From: Planotetraspora silvatica
GTDB lineage: Bacteria > Actinomycetota > Actinomycetes > Streptosporangiales > Streptosporangiaceae
Direction of reading: 5' to 3'
Length of the DNA: 64,000 nt
Assembly (NCBI RefSeq): GCF_016863315.1
Contig: NZ_BOOQ01000003.1
Location: 248,001 to 312,000, forward strand
Shown: piece by piece, positions 49,344-58,636 of the stretch
Position numbering within the stretch: the stretch's first letter is position 1
Layout: each line of letters begins with the position of its first letter
Translations under genes and position numbers: made by a program
The notes under the pieces: model-generated
Database searches by the model: none
Seen by the model: the letters and a program-made list of their open reading frames with translations, nothing else
Told to the model about the DNA's origin: nothing

Positions 49344-50745
49344 GCGGGAAGGGGTGGGGGCGCGGGTCGCGTTGGGGGCCGGGGCGGCGTCGATTCTCGT
49401 GACGATCACGATCGGCCTGCTCGGGCCGTCCGCGATGGTGCCTCCGCTGCAGGGACGTCCGTGGCAGCCGCCCTACTCGCTCGACGTCATGCCCGACGGC
49501 CGTCTCGTCATCGGCATGGCGGCAGCCGCCATCATCCTGGGCGCGCTCGGCCTGGCGGCGGGGCTGCGCTTCATCCACAGGATGCCCGACGCGCGCCTCC
49601 TCCTGCTCGCGGGCTGCCTCGTCGCCGTCGTCCTCGCCTTTCTGCCGCCGTCGGGGTCCGCCGACCATCTCAACTACGCGGCATACGGGCGCATGGTCAC
49701 GCTCGGACACAACCCCTATGTGACAGTTCCTGCTGATCTGCCCGCCGATCCCGTCATCCGATGGGTCGAAGAGTGGCGGAACACGCCCAGCGTTTACGGG
49801 CCGGTCGCGACAGCCGTACAGGCGCTCGCCTCCTTCATCGGCGGCGACTCGCTCCGGTTGACGGTTTTCGTCATGGAACTCGCCAATGCCGCCGCGTTCG
49901 TCGTGACGGCGCTGCTCCTGCACCGGTTCACCCGGCATGATCCTGTACGGCGCCGCCGCGCGGCTCTGCTGTGGACGGTCAACCCGCTGGTCGTCTATCA
50001 CCTCGCGGCGGGCATGCACCTCGACACTCTGGCGATCGTCTTCGTGGTCGCCGCCCTCGTCGCCGGCCGGGGCAAGGGCATCCTGCTCGGTCTCGGAATC
50101 GCGGTGAAGGTCACAGTCGGCCTCGTCGCGTTAGGACCCGCGTGGGAGCTGCGGAGGTCGCCGAGAAAGCTGGCGATCGTCGCGGGATCGGCGACGCTGA
50201 CCGTGCTCGTGGCCTACCTACTCGCGGGGCCCGACTCGCTCGACCAGGTCCGCAACGCCAGCCAGTCGTTGTCGCTGGCGACGCCCTGGAAGCTCGTCCA
50301 GCACGCGGCCCAGTCACTCATCGGTCCGGGCGCCTATCGGGTGTGGATCCAGCTCGGCTCCTACGCCCTGCTCGCGACCCTGGCCCTCCTGCTGGTCAGG
50401 GCCTTCCGGCGGGAGGGTGAGCTCGACGCCCCACGGGTGGCGCTCGCCTTCGGCGTGGCCTGGCTGTTCGCCACGCCCTACGTGCTGCCGTGGTACGACG
50501 GGCTGGCCTTCGCCCTGCTCGCGATGGTGGCCTGCCCGGCGCTCGACGGCTTCCTCGTCGTACGGCTGGCCGTGTTGTCCCTCGGATATCTGCCGGCGAG
50601 GCAGATGGATCAGCCCGACGGCCTGGGCTGGCTGGTCACCGTGGTCCGTTCGCAGGTCGTGCCATGGAGTCTGCTTGCGCTGACGATCGGTCTGGCGTGG
50701 TGGGCGTGGAGAGCTGGAGCGCGCGCACGGACGCGGCCAGCGTGA
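49336..50745 (+). CDS. GT-C membrane glycosyltransferase (mannosyltransferase-like)
   Basis: About 469 residues with around twelve membrane helices. Features of polyprenol-phosphate-sugar GT-C enzymes are present: SADHLNYAAYGRMVTLGHNP with an Asp in the first outer loop, PSVYGPVATAVQALAS and AGMHLDTLAIVFVVAALVAG. It resembles the MptA/MptB alpha-1,6-mannosyltransferase group. The ATG at 49336 lies inside the final array B element (GTGCATGATCAC); no Shine-Dalgarno precedes it, so a later start such as GTG 49354 is possible. Its last 110 bases overlap the convergent gene. Confidence 0.83.
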   Translation: MITREGVGARVALGAGAASILVTITIGLLGPSAMVPPLQGRPWQPPYSLDVMPDGRLVIGMAAAAIILGALGLAAGLRFIHRMPDARLLLLAGCLVAVVLAFLPPSGSADHLNYAAYGRMVTLGHNPYVTVPADLPADPVIRWVEEWRNTPSVYGPVATAVQALASFIGGDSLRLTVFVMELANAAAFVVTALLLHRFTRHDPVRRRRAALLWTVNPLVVYHLAAGMHLDTLAIVFVVAALVAGRGKGILLGLGIAVKVTVGLVALGPAWELRRSPRKLAIVAGSATLTVLVAYLLAGPDSLDQVRNASQSLSLATPWKLVQHAAQSLIGPGAYRVWIQLGSYALLATLALLLVRAFRREGELDAPRVALAFGVAWLFATPYVLPWYDGLAFALLAMVACPALDGFLVVRLAVLSLGYLPARQMDQPDGLGWLVTVVRSQVVPWSLLALTIGLAWWAWRAGARARTRPA

Positions 50746-52873
50746 GCGGGACGGCCACGGTCAGGGCCATCGCCGGGATGGCGACGCCGGAGTCGTTCAC
50801 GAGGAACCCGGCCAGGGCCGCGGTGAGCGTGCCGAGGAGCCCGGCCCGCAACGCGGACGCGTGGCCGTACGCCTGACTGAGCGCCGGCGCCCCCCACTTC
50901 GAGGGCCGGGAGAGCACGAGGAACAGGAAGGCCAGGGCGACCAGCGAGAGCAGGGTCAGGGGCAGGTTCCCCAGGGTGTGCAGCATCGCCCCCAGCTTGC
51001 GGCCGACGACCGATCCGCCCTCGCCGTCGACGACCTGCTGGACGAACGTCCCGAGGTGGGTCCTCTGGTCGGCCGGCCGCAGCCAGTCGGCGACGGCGAT
51101 CAGCCCCACGGCCAGGACTCCGCCCGCGCCGATCACCGCCAGCCGGATGACGGACACCCTCCGGCCGGTGAGCAGCAACATGAACACGGCGAACCCGAGA
51201 ATGAACGACGGCACGCCGCCGAAGTCGGCCCCCCAGCCCGGCCAGCCGTCCGCGACGATCGCCAGTAGCCCGTAGGCCAGGCACAGGACCAGCGCCGGGC
51301 CCCGCCACCGCCGCAGAGCCTGACTGAGCCCCGCCAGCAGCAGGATCGTGCCGGTCGAGTAGACGGCGAAGGCCATGTTCCCGAAGCCGTAGAAGCGGCC
51401 GCCCGTCACCGGCTCATAACCCGTCACGGCGTTCACCTGGAGTCTCGACCCCGTCATCACGTCGATGAGCAGGGCGAGCGAGCTCACCCCGGCGACCACG
51501 GTGAGCGGCCCGAGTACGTGCCCCCGCCACGGCCCGGCGAAGGCCACTCCGGCGATCGCCCCGGCCATGACCAGGATCGTGCCGCACAACGCGGCCATCG
51601 GGTGGGCCAGGCTCCACCACGGCACGAGTTGCGCCAGGAAGGTCGACACCGGGACCGCGGCGCTGACCACCGCGACGATCTGGGCGGGCACGAACATCCG
51701 CCGGTAGCGTCGCATCACGACGGCGGCGAGCGCGTAGAAGAGCAGTTGCGCCACCACGAGGACCAGGAAGAACGGCTCTCGCACCTGCTTGAGCACCTGG
51801 CTGGCGAGATCGGCGTCCGCGAGCCGGGCGACGGAGTCCTTCGCCGTGCCGTCCGCCGCGCCGTCCGGTTGCCACGGCCGGCCGACGACTCCCTCCGGGG
51901 TGGCGATCCCGAGGACGTGGGTGACGGTCGCGGTCAGGTCGGTGAGGGTGACCAGCGCGTCCTGCCGGGTGGAGGTCGCGGTCAGCCACCCCGCACCGTA
52001 CGGCTCGAGCCCCGCCGTAGAGCCCGTAGAGCCCGTAGAGCCCGTAGAGCCGGCGGGGCCAGCAGACCCGGCGGGGCCGGTGGCCATGGCCACGTGAAGA
52101 TGGGCGGTGGCGCCGGAGTCGGACAGGCCCGCGACGAGCACCGTCGAGCCCGCCGGCACGTGGGCGAGGACCGAGCCGACCGTGCGATCGGCGGCGGCCG
52201 CCGCGCTCCGGCGGGCGTCCCCCTCCTGGTTCCAGACCTGGGCGATCTCTCCCGCTTCCGCGAACACGACGGTGTACGGGGTCAGATCCGGCAGCTCACC
52301 CGGATTGGCAGCATATTTCTGGATCTTTCCGGACTTGTCGGCTGCCGCGAGACCGGCCCCTGGCCCGATCGCGGCGACACGCCCTCCCGCATCGATGATC
52401 GTCTGGCCGAGCAGGCCGATGTCCGCCTTGTACGAGCCCGCCCGCTGCAACGAGACCAGCGCGGCCCAGCCGGGGACGGCCGCCGAGCCGTCCGGCGCCG
52501 CGACGGGACCGGGAAGAGGCGTGCACGAGTCGCCGCCCGTCCCCGCCCGCTGCCCTGCCGACACCGTGAGCCAGCCGCCCGCCGGGCAGGTCACCGGCAG
52601 GCCATCCGGAGGAACCGTTCTCGTGGAGAGCGACGCCACGCCGCCCTTCCCCGCGAGGGCCCACAGGTTGGGCGTACGCGCCGGGTCGAGGTCGTCCCAC
52701 CGCAGGCCGGGGACTCCGATCAGGACCACGCGGCCCGTGGGAGAGCCGGAGGACGACGCGGAGGCGGGTAGGGCGGCGCCCACCCCGATTCCCACCACGG
52801 ACAGCAGCGCGACGAGCGCGGCCGCGATGAGGATCAGATGACGGACCGCTGTGGATCGCTGAGCGCCGTGCAC
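50636..52873 (-). CDS. Large membrane protein with a phosphatase-like outer domain
   Basis: 745 residues, GTG start with GAGGAG ten bases upstream. A signal-anchor helix leads to an outer domain that begins VVLIGVPGLRWDDLDPARTP and includes VVFAEAG and STVLVAGLSDSGAT, which looks like an alkaline-phosphatase/phosphodiesterase fold. The Asp and Thr/Ser ligands are partly missing. Eight or more membrane helices follow from about residue 400. A (GST)n stretch separates parts of the outer domain. It lies between two GT-C genes, so a role in envelope glycan assembly is inferred. Confidence 0.7.
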   Translation of the reverse strand: MHGAQRSTAVRHLILIAAALVALLSVVGIGVGAALPASASSSGSPTGRVVLIGVPGLRWDDLDPARTPNLWALAGKGGVASLSTRTVPPDGLPVTCPAGGWLTVSAGQRAGTGGDSCTPLPGPVAAPDGSAAVPGWAALVSLQRAGSYKADIGLLGQTIIDAGGRVAAIGPGAGLAAADKSGKIQKYAANPGELPDLTPYTVVFAEAGEIAQVWNQEGDARRSAAAAADRTVGSVLAHVPAGSTVLVAGLSDSGATAHLHVAMATGPAGSAGPAGSTGSTGSTGSTAGLEPYGAGWLTATSTRQDALVTLTDLTATVTHVLGIATPEGVVGRPWQPDGAADGTAKDSVARLADADLASQVLKQVREPFFLVLVVAQLLFYALAAVVMRRYRRMFVPAQIVAVVSAAVPVSTFLAQLVPWWSLAHPMAALCGTILVMAGAIAGVAFAGPWRGHVLGPLTVVAGVSSLALLIDVMTGSRLQVNAVTGYEPVTGGRFYGFGNMAFAVYSTGTILLLAGLSQALRRWRGPALVLCLAYGLLAIVADGWPGWGADFGGVPSFILGFAVFMLLLTGRRVSVIRLAVIGAGGVLAVGLIAVADWLRPADQRTHLGTFVQQVVDGEGGSVVGRKLGAMLHTLGNLPLTLLSLVALAFLFLVLSRPSKWGAPALSQAYGHASALRAGLLGTLTAALAGFLVNDSGVAIPAMALTVAVPLTLAASVRALQLSTPTTPDRSSAQADSMARPANGPR
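52021..52047. repeat. 9-bp microsatellite encoding Gly-Ser-Thr repeats
   Basis: Three perfect AGCCCGTAG units plus partial flanking units encode the GSTGSTGST linker of the minus-strand membrane protein. Each unit is three codons, so length changes keep the frame. Confidence 0.8.
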
Positions 52874-52897
52874 GGTTCGCGGGCTCCTCGGCTCGGG

Positions 52898-52957
52898 CTG
52901 GACGGGCGAACAATCTCGGACTGGACGGGCGAACAATCTCGGACTGGACGGGCGAAC
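52898..52957. repeat. 23-bp tandem repeat, 2.6 copies
   Basis: CTGGACGGGCGAACAATCTCGGA occurs at 52898-52920 and 52921-52943 without change, then its first 14 bases at 52944-52957. It lies in the spacer between two divergent glycan-related genes. It could be a regulator-binding array or a recent slippage. Confidence 0.85.
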
Positions 52958-53053
52958 GACAAGATGGTCAGGCGGAGGAAGGACGCGGAACACCGCGCCG
53001 ATCCCCGCTGGCGATCGGACAACGTAGAGACAGGAACAGGACAGAGTCCACGG

Positions 53054-53059
53054 TAGCCT
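53054..53059 (+). promoter_or_regulatory. -10 element, leaderless GT87 transcript
   Basis: TAGCCT lies five bases before ATG 53065 and eight before ATG 53068. There is no Shine-Dalgarno. The identical hexamer precedes serS. Confidence 0.45.
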
Positions 53060-53064
53060 CCCTC

Positions 53065-54342
53065 ATGATGACGACTGGCCGGATGACCGCGGTGGTGAGG
53101 TCGGTGCGGGCGTGGCCCCGCTACCTGATCTCGCTGCTGATCATCGCGGTCGCGGCCACCCCGTTGATCGCCTACTGGCTGAGCAATCCCGCCGACCAGC
53201 GCCTGGTCGACCTGGACGTCTACCGTACGGGCGGATCGGCGCTCCTGCTCGGCCTGCCCGTCTACGACGTGATCACTCCCGCGCCGCAGTTGCTGCCCTT
53301 CACCTATCCGCCGTTCTCGGCGATGCTGGCGGTTCCGCTGGGTGAGATGTCCTGGCCCGCGGCCCAATGGGTGTGGACGATCGGCATCGTGGTGGCCCTC
53401 GCCGTCACCGTGGGCCACTCCTTCCGGCCCCTGCTCAAGCGCTTCAGCGGGCGCCTGGCCGTACCCGTGTTGTTCGGCCTGCTGGCCGCCGCGTGCATGT
53501 ACCTGATGCCCATCAGGGACCAGGTCAGGTTCGGCCAGGTCGACCTCTTCCTGGTGGCGCTGTGCCTGCTCGACTGCGTGGTCCGCAAGCCGTGGTGGCC
53601 CCGCGGGATGCTGATCGGCCTGGCGACCGCCGTGAAGCTCACGCCGGGTGTGTTCCTGATCTACCTGGCCGTCACGGGCTTTCCGCGGCGCGACGGGGAC
53701 CCCGAGCAGAGGCGTGCCCTGTACATGGCGGTCTTCACGGCCGGCCTGCTCACGATCCTGCCGTTCCTGGCCATCTTCGACGACGCGAAGGACTTCTGGT
53801 TCTCGGCCCTGCTCGACTCGGAGCGCCTGGGGGCCAACGCCGCCACGACCAACCAGTCGCTGCGCGGCATGTTGCTCAGGCTCTACCTGCCCGGCTGGCT
53901 GACCGCCGTGATCTGGCTCGCCGCCGCCGCCGCGATCGGCTGGTACGGCTTCCGCCACGCACGCAGGGCGTTCCGCGCCGGCGACCCGATGACGGGAGTC
54001 GCGCTGACGGGGCTGATGGCCGTGCTGCTCTCGCCGGTGGCGTGGATCCACCACCTGGCCTGGGTCGTCATCGTGATCGCGGCGCTGGCGGGCGCGGGGA
54101 GGGACCGTACGCGACTGCTGGTCGCCGCGGGCGCGTGGCTCTACTACGTGTTGCCCATTCCCTGGTGGGGCGTGTCGATCAAGGCCCTGGAGATCCCGGT
54201 CGTGAGCCCGGTCGTCGGCAAGATCGTGCAGGACGCCTTCGGCCTCGGCGCGATCGGCCTCGTCTGGCTGCTCGCCTCCTGGTTGCCGCGGCGGAGGGAC
54301 GCCGATCGAGCCGGGTCTCCGGTTCTCCGTGCGGTGCCTTGA
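53065..54342 (+). CDS. GT87-family mannosyltransferase
   Basis: 425 residues with about ten membrane helices. The DUF2029/GT87 signature is present: DQRLVDLDVYRTGG (catalytic Asp in the first outer loop), PFTYPPFSAML, GQVDLFLVALCLLD, GLATAVKLTPGVFLIYL and NQSLRGMLLRLY. The family includes PimE and related polyprenol-phosphomannose-dependent enzymes, so it probably adds mannose to a lipid or polymer outside the membrane. It is divergent from the phosphatase-like membrane protein. Confidence 0.9.
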   Translation: MMTTGRMTAVVRSVRAWPRYLISLLIIAVAATPLIAYWLSNPADQRLVDLDVYRTGGSALLLGLPVYDVITPAPQLLPFTYPPFSAMLAVPLGEMSWPAAQWVWTIGIVVALAVTVGHSFRPLLKRFSGRLAVPVLFGLLAAACMYLMPIRDQVRFGQVDLFLVALCLLDCVVRKPWWPRGMLIGLATAVKLTPGVFLIYLAVTGFPRRDGDPEQRRALYMAVFTAGLLTILPFLAIFDDAKDFWFSALLDSERLGANAATTNQSLRGMLLRLYLPGWLTAVIWLAAAAAIGWYGFRHARRAFRAGDPMTGVALTGLMAVLLSPVAWIHHLAWVVIVIAALAGAGRDRTRLLVAAGAWLYYVLPIPWWGVSIKALEIPVVSPVVGKIVQDAFGLGAIGLVWLLASWLPRRRDADRAGSPVLRAVP

Positions 54343-54364
54343 CCGAGTCGTTACGCTCGGTGGC

Positions 54365-54805
54365 GTGCTGGTTACCGTGGTGGTGATGGTCGGCGCCCTC
54401 GCGGGTGCGACCGGTGTGGCGATCGGCCTGCTCGCGCTCAGGAGTGCACGAGCCTCCGTGGAAGAGTGTCTCGACGCCCTGGCCCGGCGCAGCGCCGTCG
54501 AGGGCGCCGTCGACAGCAGAGCCATCCGCGATGTGGCGGTGTACCGGTACGACGCTCTCGAGGAGATGACCGGGCGGCTCTCGTTCTCCGTGGCGTTGAT
54601 CAACGGCTTCGGTGACGGCGTCGTGCTCACCTCGATCAACGGCCGGTCCGAGACGCGCACCTACGTCCGGTCCGTCTACGCGGGCAAGGGTGGCCAGCCG
54701 CTCTCGCCCGAGGAGGAGCAGGCCGTGCGGGCGGCCCGGCTCGGCCTCGGCCCGGAGGTCGAGCCCCAGCGGACGCGCCGCCAATGGACGGTCACCTCCC
54801 GCTGA
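54365..54805 (+). CDS. DUF4446 family protein
   Basis: About 146 residues. One N-terminal membrane helix (VLVTVVVMVGALAGATGV) is followed by RDVAVYRYDALEEMTGRLSF, ALINGFGDGVVLTSINGRSE, and RTYVRSVYAGKGGQPLSPEE. This is the DUF4446 pattern found beside pheA or serS in actinobacteria. GTG at 54365 follows TACGCT by seven bases and fits a leaderless start. Its function is unknown. Confidence 0.85.
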   Translation: MLVTVVVMVGALAGATGVAIGLLALRSARASVEECLDALARRSAVEGAVDSRAIRDVAVYRYDALEEMTGRLSFSVALINGFGDGVVLTSINGRSETRTYVRSVYAGKGGQPLSPEEEQAVRAARLGLGPEVEPQRTRRQWTVTSR

Positions 54806-54851
54806 TCGGAGGGGGCCGGCGAAGGTGCGACGTGCGACTCCTCTGTACGGC

Positions 54852-54857
54852 TAACCT
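54852..54857 (+). promoter_or_regulatory. -10 element, leaderless pheA transcript
   Basis: TAACCT ends six bases before the pheA ATG at 54864; no ribosome site is present. A -35 element could not be picked out. Confidence 0.45.
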
Positions 54858-54863
54858 GGTCGT

Positions 54864-55784
54864 ATGTCGAAACTCGCCTACCTTGGACCACAGGGCACCT
54901 TCTGCGAGGCCGCCCTGCGGATCTTGGCGCCCGACGCCGAGGGCGTGCCCTGCGCCAACGTGGGCGCCGCTCTCGACGCCGCTCGCCGTGGCGAGGCCGG
55001 CGGGGCCGTCGTCCCACTGGAGAACTCGGTGGAGGGGGCGATCACCCAGACCCTCGACGAGCTCGCCTGGGGACAGCCGCTCCTCATCACCGGAGAGCTT
55101 CTGCTGCCGGTCGAGTTCTACCTGCTCGCGCGTCCCGGCACCGAGATGCGGCACATCAAGCGGGTCATCACCCACCCGGCGGCGCACACCCAGTGCCGCG
55201 GGTTCGTCGAGCGTGAACTGCCCGGCGCCGTGGTGGTCGCGTCGTCGTCCACCGCCGCCGCGGCTCAGGAGGTGGCCGCCCCCGGCTCGCCGTACGACGC
55301 GGCGATCAGCCCGGCCATAGCGGGCGAGTACTACGGGCTGGTCCAGGTCGCCGCCGGCATCGGTGACCGGTCCGACACGGTCACCCGGTTCGTCAAGGTG
55401 AGCCCGCCCGGCGAGCTGCCCCAGCCGACCGGCGCCGACCGGACCTCGCTGGTCGTCTACCTCAGGGACGACCATCCCGGCGCGCTGCTGGAGATGCTGA
55501 GCGAGTTCGCGGTCCGTGGCGTCAACCTGACCCGGATCGAGTCCCGCCCCACCGGCGACGGCATCGGCCGGTATTTCTTCCACTTCGACTGTGAAGGCCA
55601 CATCGCCGACGCGCGGGTGGGCGAGGCCATCTCCGGTCTGCGCCGCCTGTCCGACGACGTCCGCTTCCTCGGCAGCTATCCCCGCGCCGACCAGGTCAGC
55701 ACGCAGATCAAGCGCGGCACGGCCGACACGGACTTCTCCGAGGCCGCCGGCTGGCTGAGCCGCATCCGCGAGGGCCGGGTCTGA
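54864..55784 (+). CDS. pheA: Prephenate dehydratase
   Basis: 306 residues. The dehydratase domain (about 1-185) has YLGPQGTFCEAAL, VPLENSVEGAI and SDTVTRFVKV, where the TRF threonine is catalytic. The C-terminal ACT domain has HPGALLEMLSEFAVRGVNL and TRIESRPTGDG, the phenylalanine-binding ESRP motif for feedback control. It converts prephenate to phenylpyruvate and is monofunctional, with no chorismate mutase part. Confidence 0.96.
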   Translation: MSKLAYLGPQGTFCEAALRILAPDAEGVPCANVGAALDAARRGEAGGAVVPLENSVEGAITQTLDELAWGQPLLITGELLLPVEFYLLARPGTEMRHIKRVITHPAAHTQCRGFVERELPGAVVVASSSTAAAAQEVAAPGSPYDAAISPAIAGEYYGLVQVAAGIGDRSDTVTRFVKVSPPGELPQPTGADRTSLVVYLRDDHPGALLEMLSEFAVRGVNLTRIESRPTGDGIGRYFFHFDCEGHIADARVGEAISGLRRLSDDVRFLGSYPRADQVSTQIKRGTADTDFSEAAGWLSRIREGRV

Positions 55785-55853
55785 CGTCCCCCGGACCGGG
55801 GATCGGACGAGGGCCGCACGGCCGGTGGCGGGCGGTGGCCGTACCGGCTCCGG

Positions 55854-55859
55854 TAGCCT
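55854..55859 (+). promoter_or_regulatory. -10 element, leaderless serS transcript
   Basis: TAGCCT ends six bases before the serS GTG at 55866, with no ribosome site between. Confidence 0.45.
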
Positions 55860-55865
55860 TGATCC

Positions 55866-57143
55866 GTGATTGACCTGCGTACCCTTCGCGAGGAACCTGA
55901 CCGTTTCCGGGCGTCGCAGCGCGCCCGGGGCGAGGACGACACGGTCGTCGACGCGCTGCTCTCCCTCGATGAGCGCCGTCGTAGCGCCCTCAGTGGCTTC
56001 GAATCGTTGCGTGCCGAGCAGAAGAGCATCGGCAAGTCGGTGTCGCGGGCCTCGGGTGAGGAGCGCGCGGCGCTGCTCGACCGTGCGAAGGACCTCGCCT
56101 CGCAGGTGAAGACGGCGGAGGCCGAGGCGGCCGCCCTCGGCGACGAGCTCGACCGGCTCGCCCTGAGCGTGCCCAACCTCGTCGAGGAGGGCGCGCCCCC
56201 CGGCGGCGAGGACGACTACGTCGTGCTCGAAGAGGTCGGGGACAAGCCGGACTTCGACTTCGAGCCCCGGGACCACCTGGAGCTCGGGGAACTGCTCGAC
56301 GCGATCGACGTGGAGCGCGGCGCGAAGGTGTCGGGTGCCCGGTTCTTCTTCCTCAAGGGCGTCGGCGCGCGGCTCCAGCTGGGTCTGCTGAACATGGCGA
56401 TGCAGCAGGCCGTCGAGGCCGGCTTCATCCCGATGATCACTCCCGTGCTGGTGAAGCCGGAGTCGATGCAGGGCACCGGCTTCCACGTGGCCCACGACAA
56501 GGAGATCTACCGCCTGCCCGATGACGACCTCTACCTCGTGGGCACGTCGGAGGTGCCGCTCGCGGCCTACCACGCCGATGAGATCCTCGACCCCCGTGCG
56601 CTGCCGCTGCGCTACGCGGGCTGGTCGTCCTGCTTCCGCCGCGAGGCCGGCTCGTACGGCAAGGACACGCGGGGCATCATCCGCGTCCACCAGTTCGACA
56701 AGGTCGAGATGTTCTCGTACTGCCCGCCGGAGGACGCGCACGAGGAGCACCTCAGGCTGCTCGCCTGGGAGAAGGAGATGCTCGAGAAGGTCGAGGTCCC
56801 CTACCGCGTGATCGATGTCGCGGCGGGCGACCTGGGCATGTCCGCGGCCAGGAAGTTCGACTGCGAGGGCTGGGTGCCGAGCCAGGGCCGCTATCGCGAA
56901 CTCACCTCGACGTCCAATTGCACCGAGTTCCAAACGCGCAGGCTGCGGGTCCGCTATCGGGACGCGGACGGAAAGCCCCAGCACGTCGCCACGCTGAACG
57001 GCACTCTCGCGACCACTCGGTGGATCGTCGCCATTCTGGAGAACCACCAGCAGGCGGATGGTTCGGTCATCGTTCCGAAGGCTCTGCGGCCGTATGTCGG
57101 GCTCGACATCCTCGAGCCGATCAAGGGGCGGGTCGCGCGCTGA
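55866..57143 (+). CDS. serS: Seryl-tRNA synthetase
   Basis: 425 residues. The N-terminal coiled-coil arm (about 20-110, [20 protein letters not shown]) binds the long variable arm of tRNA-Ser. The class II catalytic core has motif 2 in [31 protein letters not shown], and motif 3 [17 protein letters not shown]. The [10 protein letters not shown] substrate loop is present. It is the normal full length. A tRNA-Ser gene lies 5.7 kb downstream. Confidence 0.97.
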   Translation: MIDLRTLREEPDRFRASQRARGEDDTVVDALLSLDERRRSALSGFESLRAEQKSIGKSVSRASGEERAALLDRAKDLASQVKTAEAEAAALGDELDRLALSVPNLVEEGAPPGGEDDYVVLEEVGDKPDFDFEPRDHLELGELLDAIDVERGAKVSGARFFFLKGVGARLQLGLLNMAMQQAVEAGFIPMITPVLVKPESMQGTGFHVAHDKEIYRLPDDDLYLVGTSEVPLAAYHADEILDPRALPLRYAGWSSCFRREAGSYGKDTRGIIRVHQFDKVEMFSYCPPEDAHEEHLRLLAWEKEMLEKVEVPYRVIDVAAGDLGMSAARKFDCEGWVPSQGRYRELTSTSNCTEFQTRRLRVRYRDADGKPQHVATLNGTLATTRWIVAILENHQQADGSVIVPKALRPYVGLDILEPIKGRVAR

Positions 57144-57151
57144 TTTCCTGT

Positions 57152-57188
57152 CCGCTTAGCGCGTAATCGGCGATTGCGCGCTAAGCGG
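57152..57188. terminator. Hairpin after serS
   Basis: CCGCTTAGCGCG and CGCGCTAAGCGG form a perfect 12-bp stem with a 13-base loop that itself contains ATCG/CGAT. It starts nine bases after the serS stop. No T run follows. Confidence 0.7.
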
Positions 57189-57322
57189 GGAAAGTGTGGT
57201 CCGTGTCCGGATGGAGCGGTCCGGAAAAACGTTTACTCGGTGTACCTAACTCATTCGCCGCGTTCCTTCGTGTTCCCCGAGAGCGTTCACGAGTAGACGA
57301 ATGGTCTGGCCCGAACACACCA

Positions 57323-57353
57323 AAGGCGGGGTTCGCAATGCGAACCCCGCCTT
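57323..57353 (-). terminator. Terminator of the cold-shock gene
   Basis: AAGGCGGGGTTCGC-AAT-GCGAACCCCGCCTT is a 14-bp perfect stem with a three-base loop. On the minus strand TTTGGTG follows. It starts 15 bases beyond the csp stop. Confidence 0.88.
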
Positions 57354-57368
57354 CAGTGAGTCAGTGGG

Positions 57369-57572
57369 TCAGATCGCCCGCACGTTGGAAGCCTGCGGAC
57401 CCTTGGGGCCCGAGGTGACCTCGAACTCCACCCGCTGGCCGTCCTCCAGATTGCGGTACCCGGAGCCGGAGATCGCCGAGAAGTGCACGAACACGTCGGG
57501 CTCGCCGCCGTCCGGTGCGATGAAGCCGAAGCCCTTCTCAGCGTTGAACCACTTGACGGTTCCCTGAGCCAT
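57369..57572 (-). CDS. Cold-shock domain protein
   Basis: 67 residues of the CspA family: [20 protein letters not shown] with RNP1 (KGFGFI) and VFVHFSAI with RNP2, ending [10 protein letters not shown]. It binds single-stranded RNA and DNA and melts RNA structure. AGGGAG precedes the ATG. The 5' spacer of about 140 bp could hold a long untranslated leader, as is common for csp genes. Confidence 0.96.
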   Translation of the reverse strand: MAQGTVKWFNAEKGFGFIAPDGGEPDVFVHFSAISGSGYRNLEDGQRVEFEVTSGPKGPQASNVRAI

Positions 57573-57814
57573 TAATGCTCTCCCTAAGGAAGTGAATCTT
57601 GGGGCACCACACCTCGTGGGCCCCGGTGTGTCGCACAGCTCCCCGGGTGGCTCATAACAGTCAAGCTGGTTTTCGCTACGGGAACAGCTAATACAACGCC
57701 ATCACATCTAACACTATGGCGCGCGTTGGTGTTCCATCTCTGGGTGAGATTTCTTCTTCCAGGCACCCCTCGAAGGTGTGCCAACGCATAACAGCGTGCA
57801 AACTGGAACGCGTC

Positions 57815-58609
57815 ATGACCAGCCCTCGTCTCGTCGCCACGGATCTCGACGGCACCGCGCTGCACTCCGACGGCAGCGTCTCCGCTCGGACGGCCGCCGC
57901 CTTCGCGCGAGTGGAGGAGGCCGGCGGCACGCTGGTCTTCGTCACCGGGCGGCCGCCCCGCTGGATGCACGCCGTCGCGGGAGCCGTACGACATCGGGGG
58001 CTGGCGATCTGCGCCAACGGAGCCCTCGTCTACGACCTCCACACCGAGGTGATCGTGGAGTCCCACCTGATCGCCCCTCACGTCCTGGAGGAGTCCGTCC
58101 GGCGGCTGCGGGACCACATCGACGGCCTCGCGTTCTCCGTCGAGTACGAACAGGGCTTCGCCCACGAGTCGGACTTCCCGGTGGGCGGCTGGGACGCTCA
58201 GAGGGTGAACGGGCAGCGGGTGGAGACGTCGACGCTGACCTCGCGGCCGTGCGCCAAGCTGCTCGCCCTGCATCCGTCGATGCATCCGGACGACCTGCAG
58301 CGCAAGGCGCTCGACGTCGTCGGAGACCTCGTGACGCCCACCCACTCGAGTGGGCGGGGGCTGATCGAGATGAGCGCCTACGGAGTGACCAAGGCCACGG
58401 CGCTGGCCGCGCTCGCCGGCGATCTGGGGATCAAGCCGGCCGACGTGGTCGCCTTCGGGGACATGCCCAACGATCTGCCGATGCTGACCTGGGCCGGCAC
58501 GTCGTACGCCGTCGCGAACGCCCACAAGGACGTGCTGGCCGCCGTCGATCACGTGACGGCGGCCAACAACGACGACGGAGTCGCCCGGATTCTTGAGGAT
58601 CTGTTCTGA
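57815..58609 (+). CDS. Cof-type HAD hydrolase
   Basis: 264 residues. HAD motif I is LVATDLDGTAL with the nucleophile Asp, motif II VFVTGRP, the type IIB cap lies between, and motif III/IV is KATALAALAGDLGI with VAFGDMPNDLPML. It is a phosphatase of small phosphorylated metabolites. ATG at 57815 lacks a strong Shine-Dalgarno. It ends 27 bp before the convergent bpa gene. Confidence 0.9.
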   Translation: MTSPRLVATDLDGTALHSDGSVSARTAAAFARVEEAGGTLVFVTGRPPRWMHAVAGAVRHRGLAICANGALVYDLHTEVIVESHLIAPHVLEESVRRLRDHIDGLAFSVEYEQGFAHESDFPVGGWDAQRVNGQRVETSTLTSRPCAKLLALHPSMHPDDLQRKALDVVGDLVTPTHSSGRGLIEMSAYGVTKATALAALAGDLGIKPADVVAFGDMPNDLPMLTWAGTSYAVANAHKDVLAAVDHVTAANNDDGVARILEDLF

Positions 58610-58636
58610 CGTGTTCGGGGGCGTCGGGCGAAAGCC

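Noticed and set aside
57173-57400. Small plus-strand gene between serS and csp
   Set aside because: The frame overlaps the csp terminator and gene on the other strand, has no ribosome site and no codon bias.
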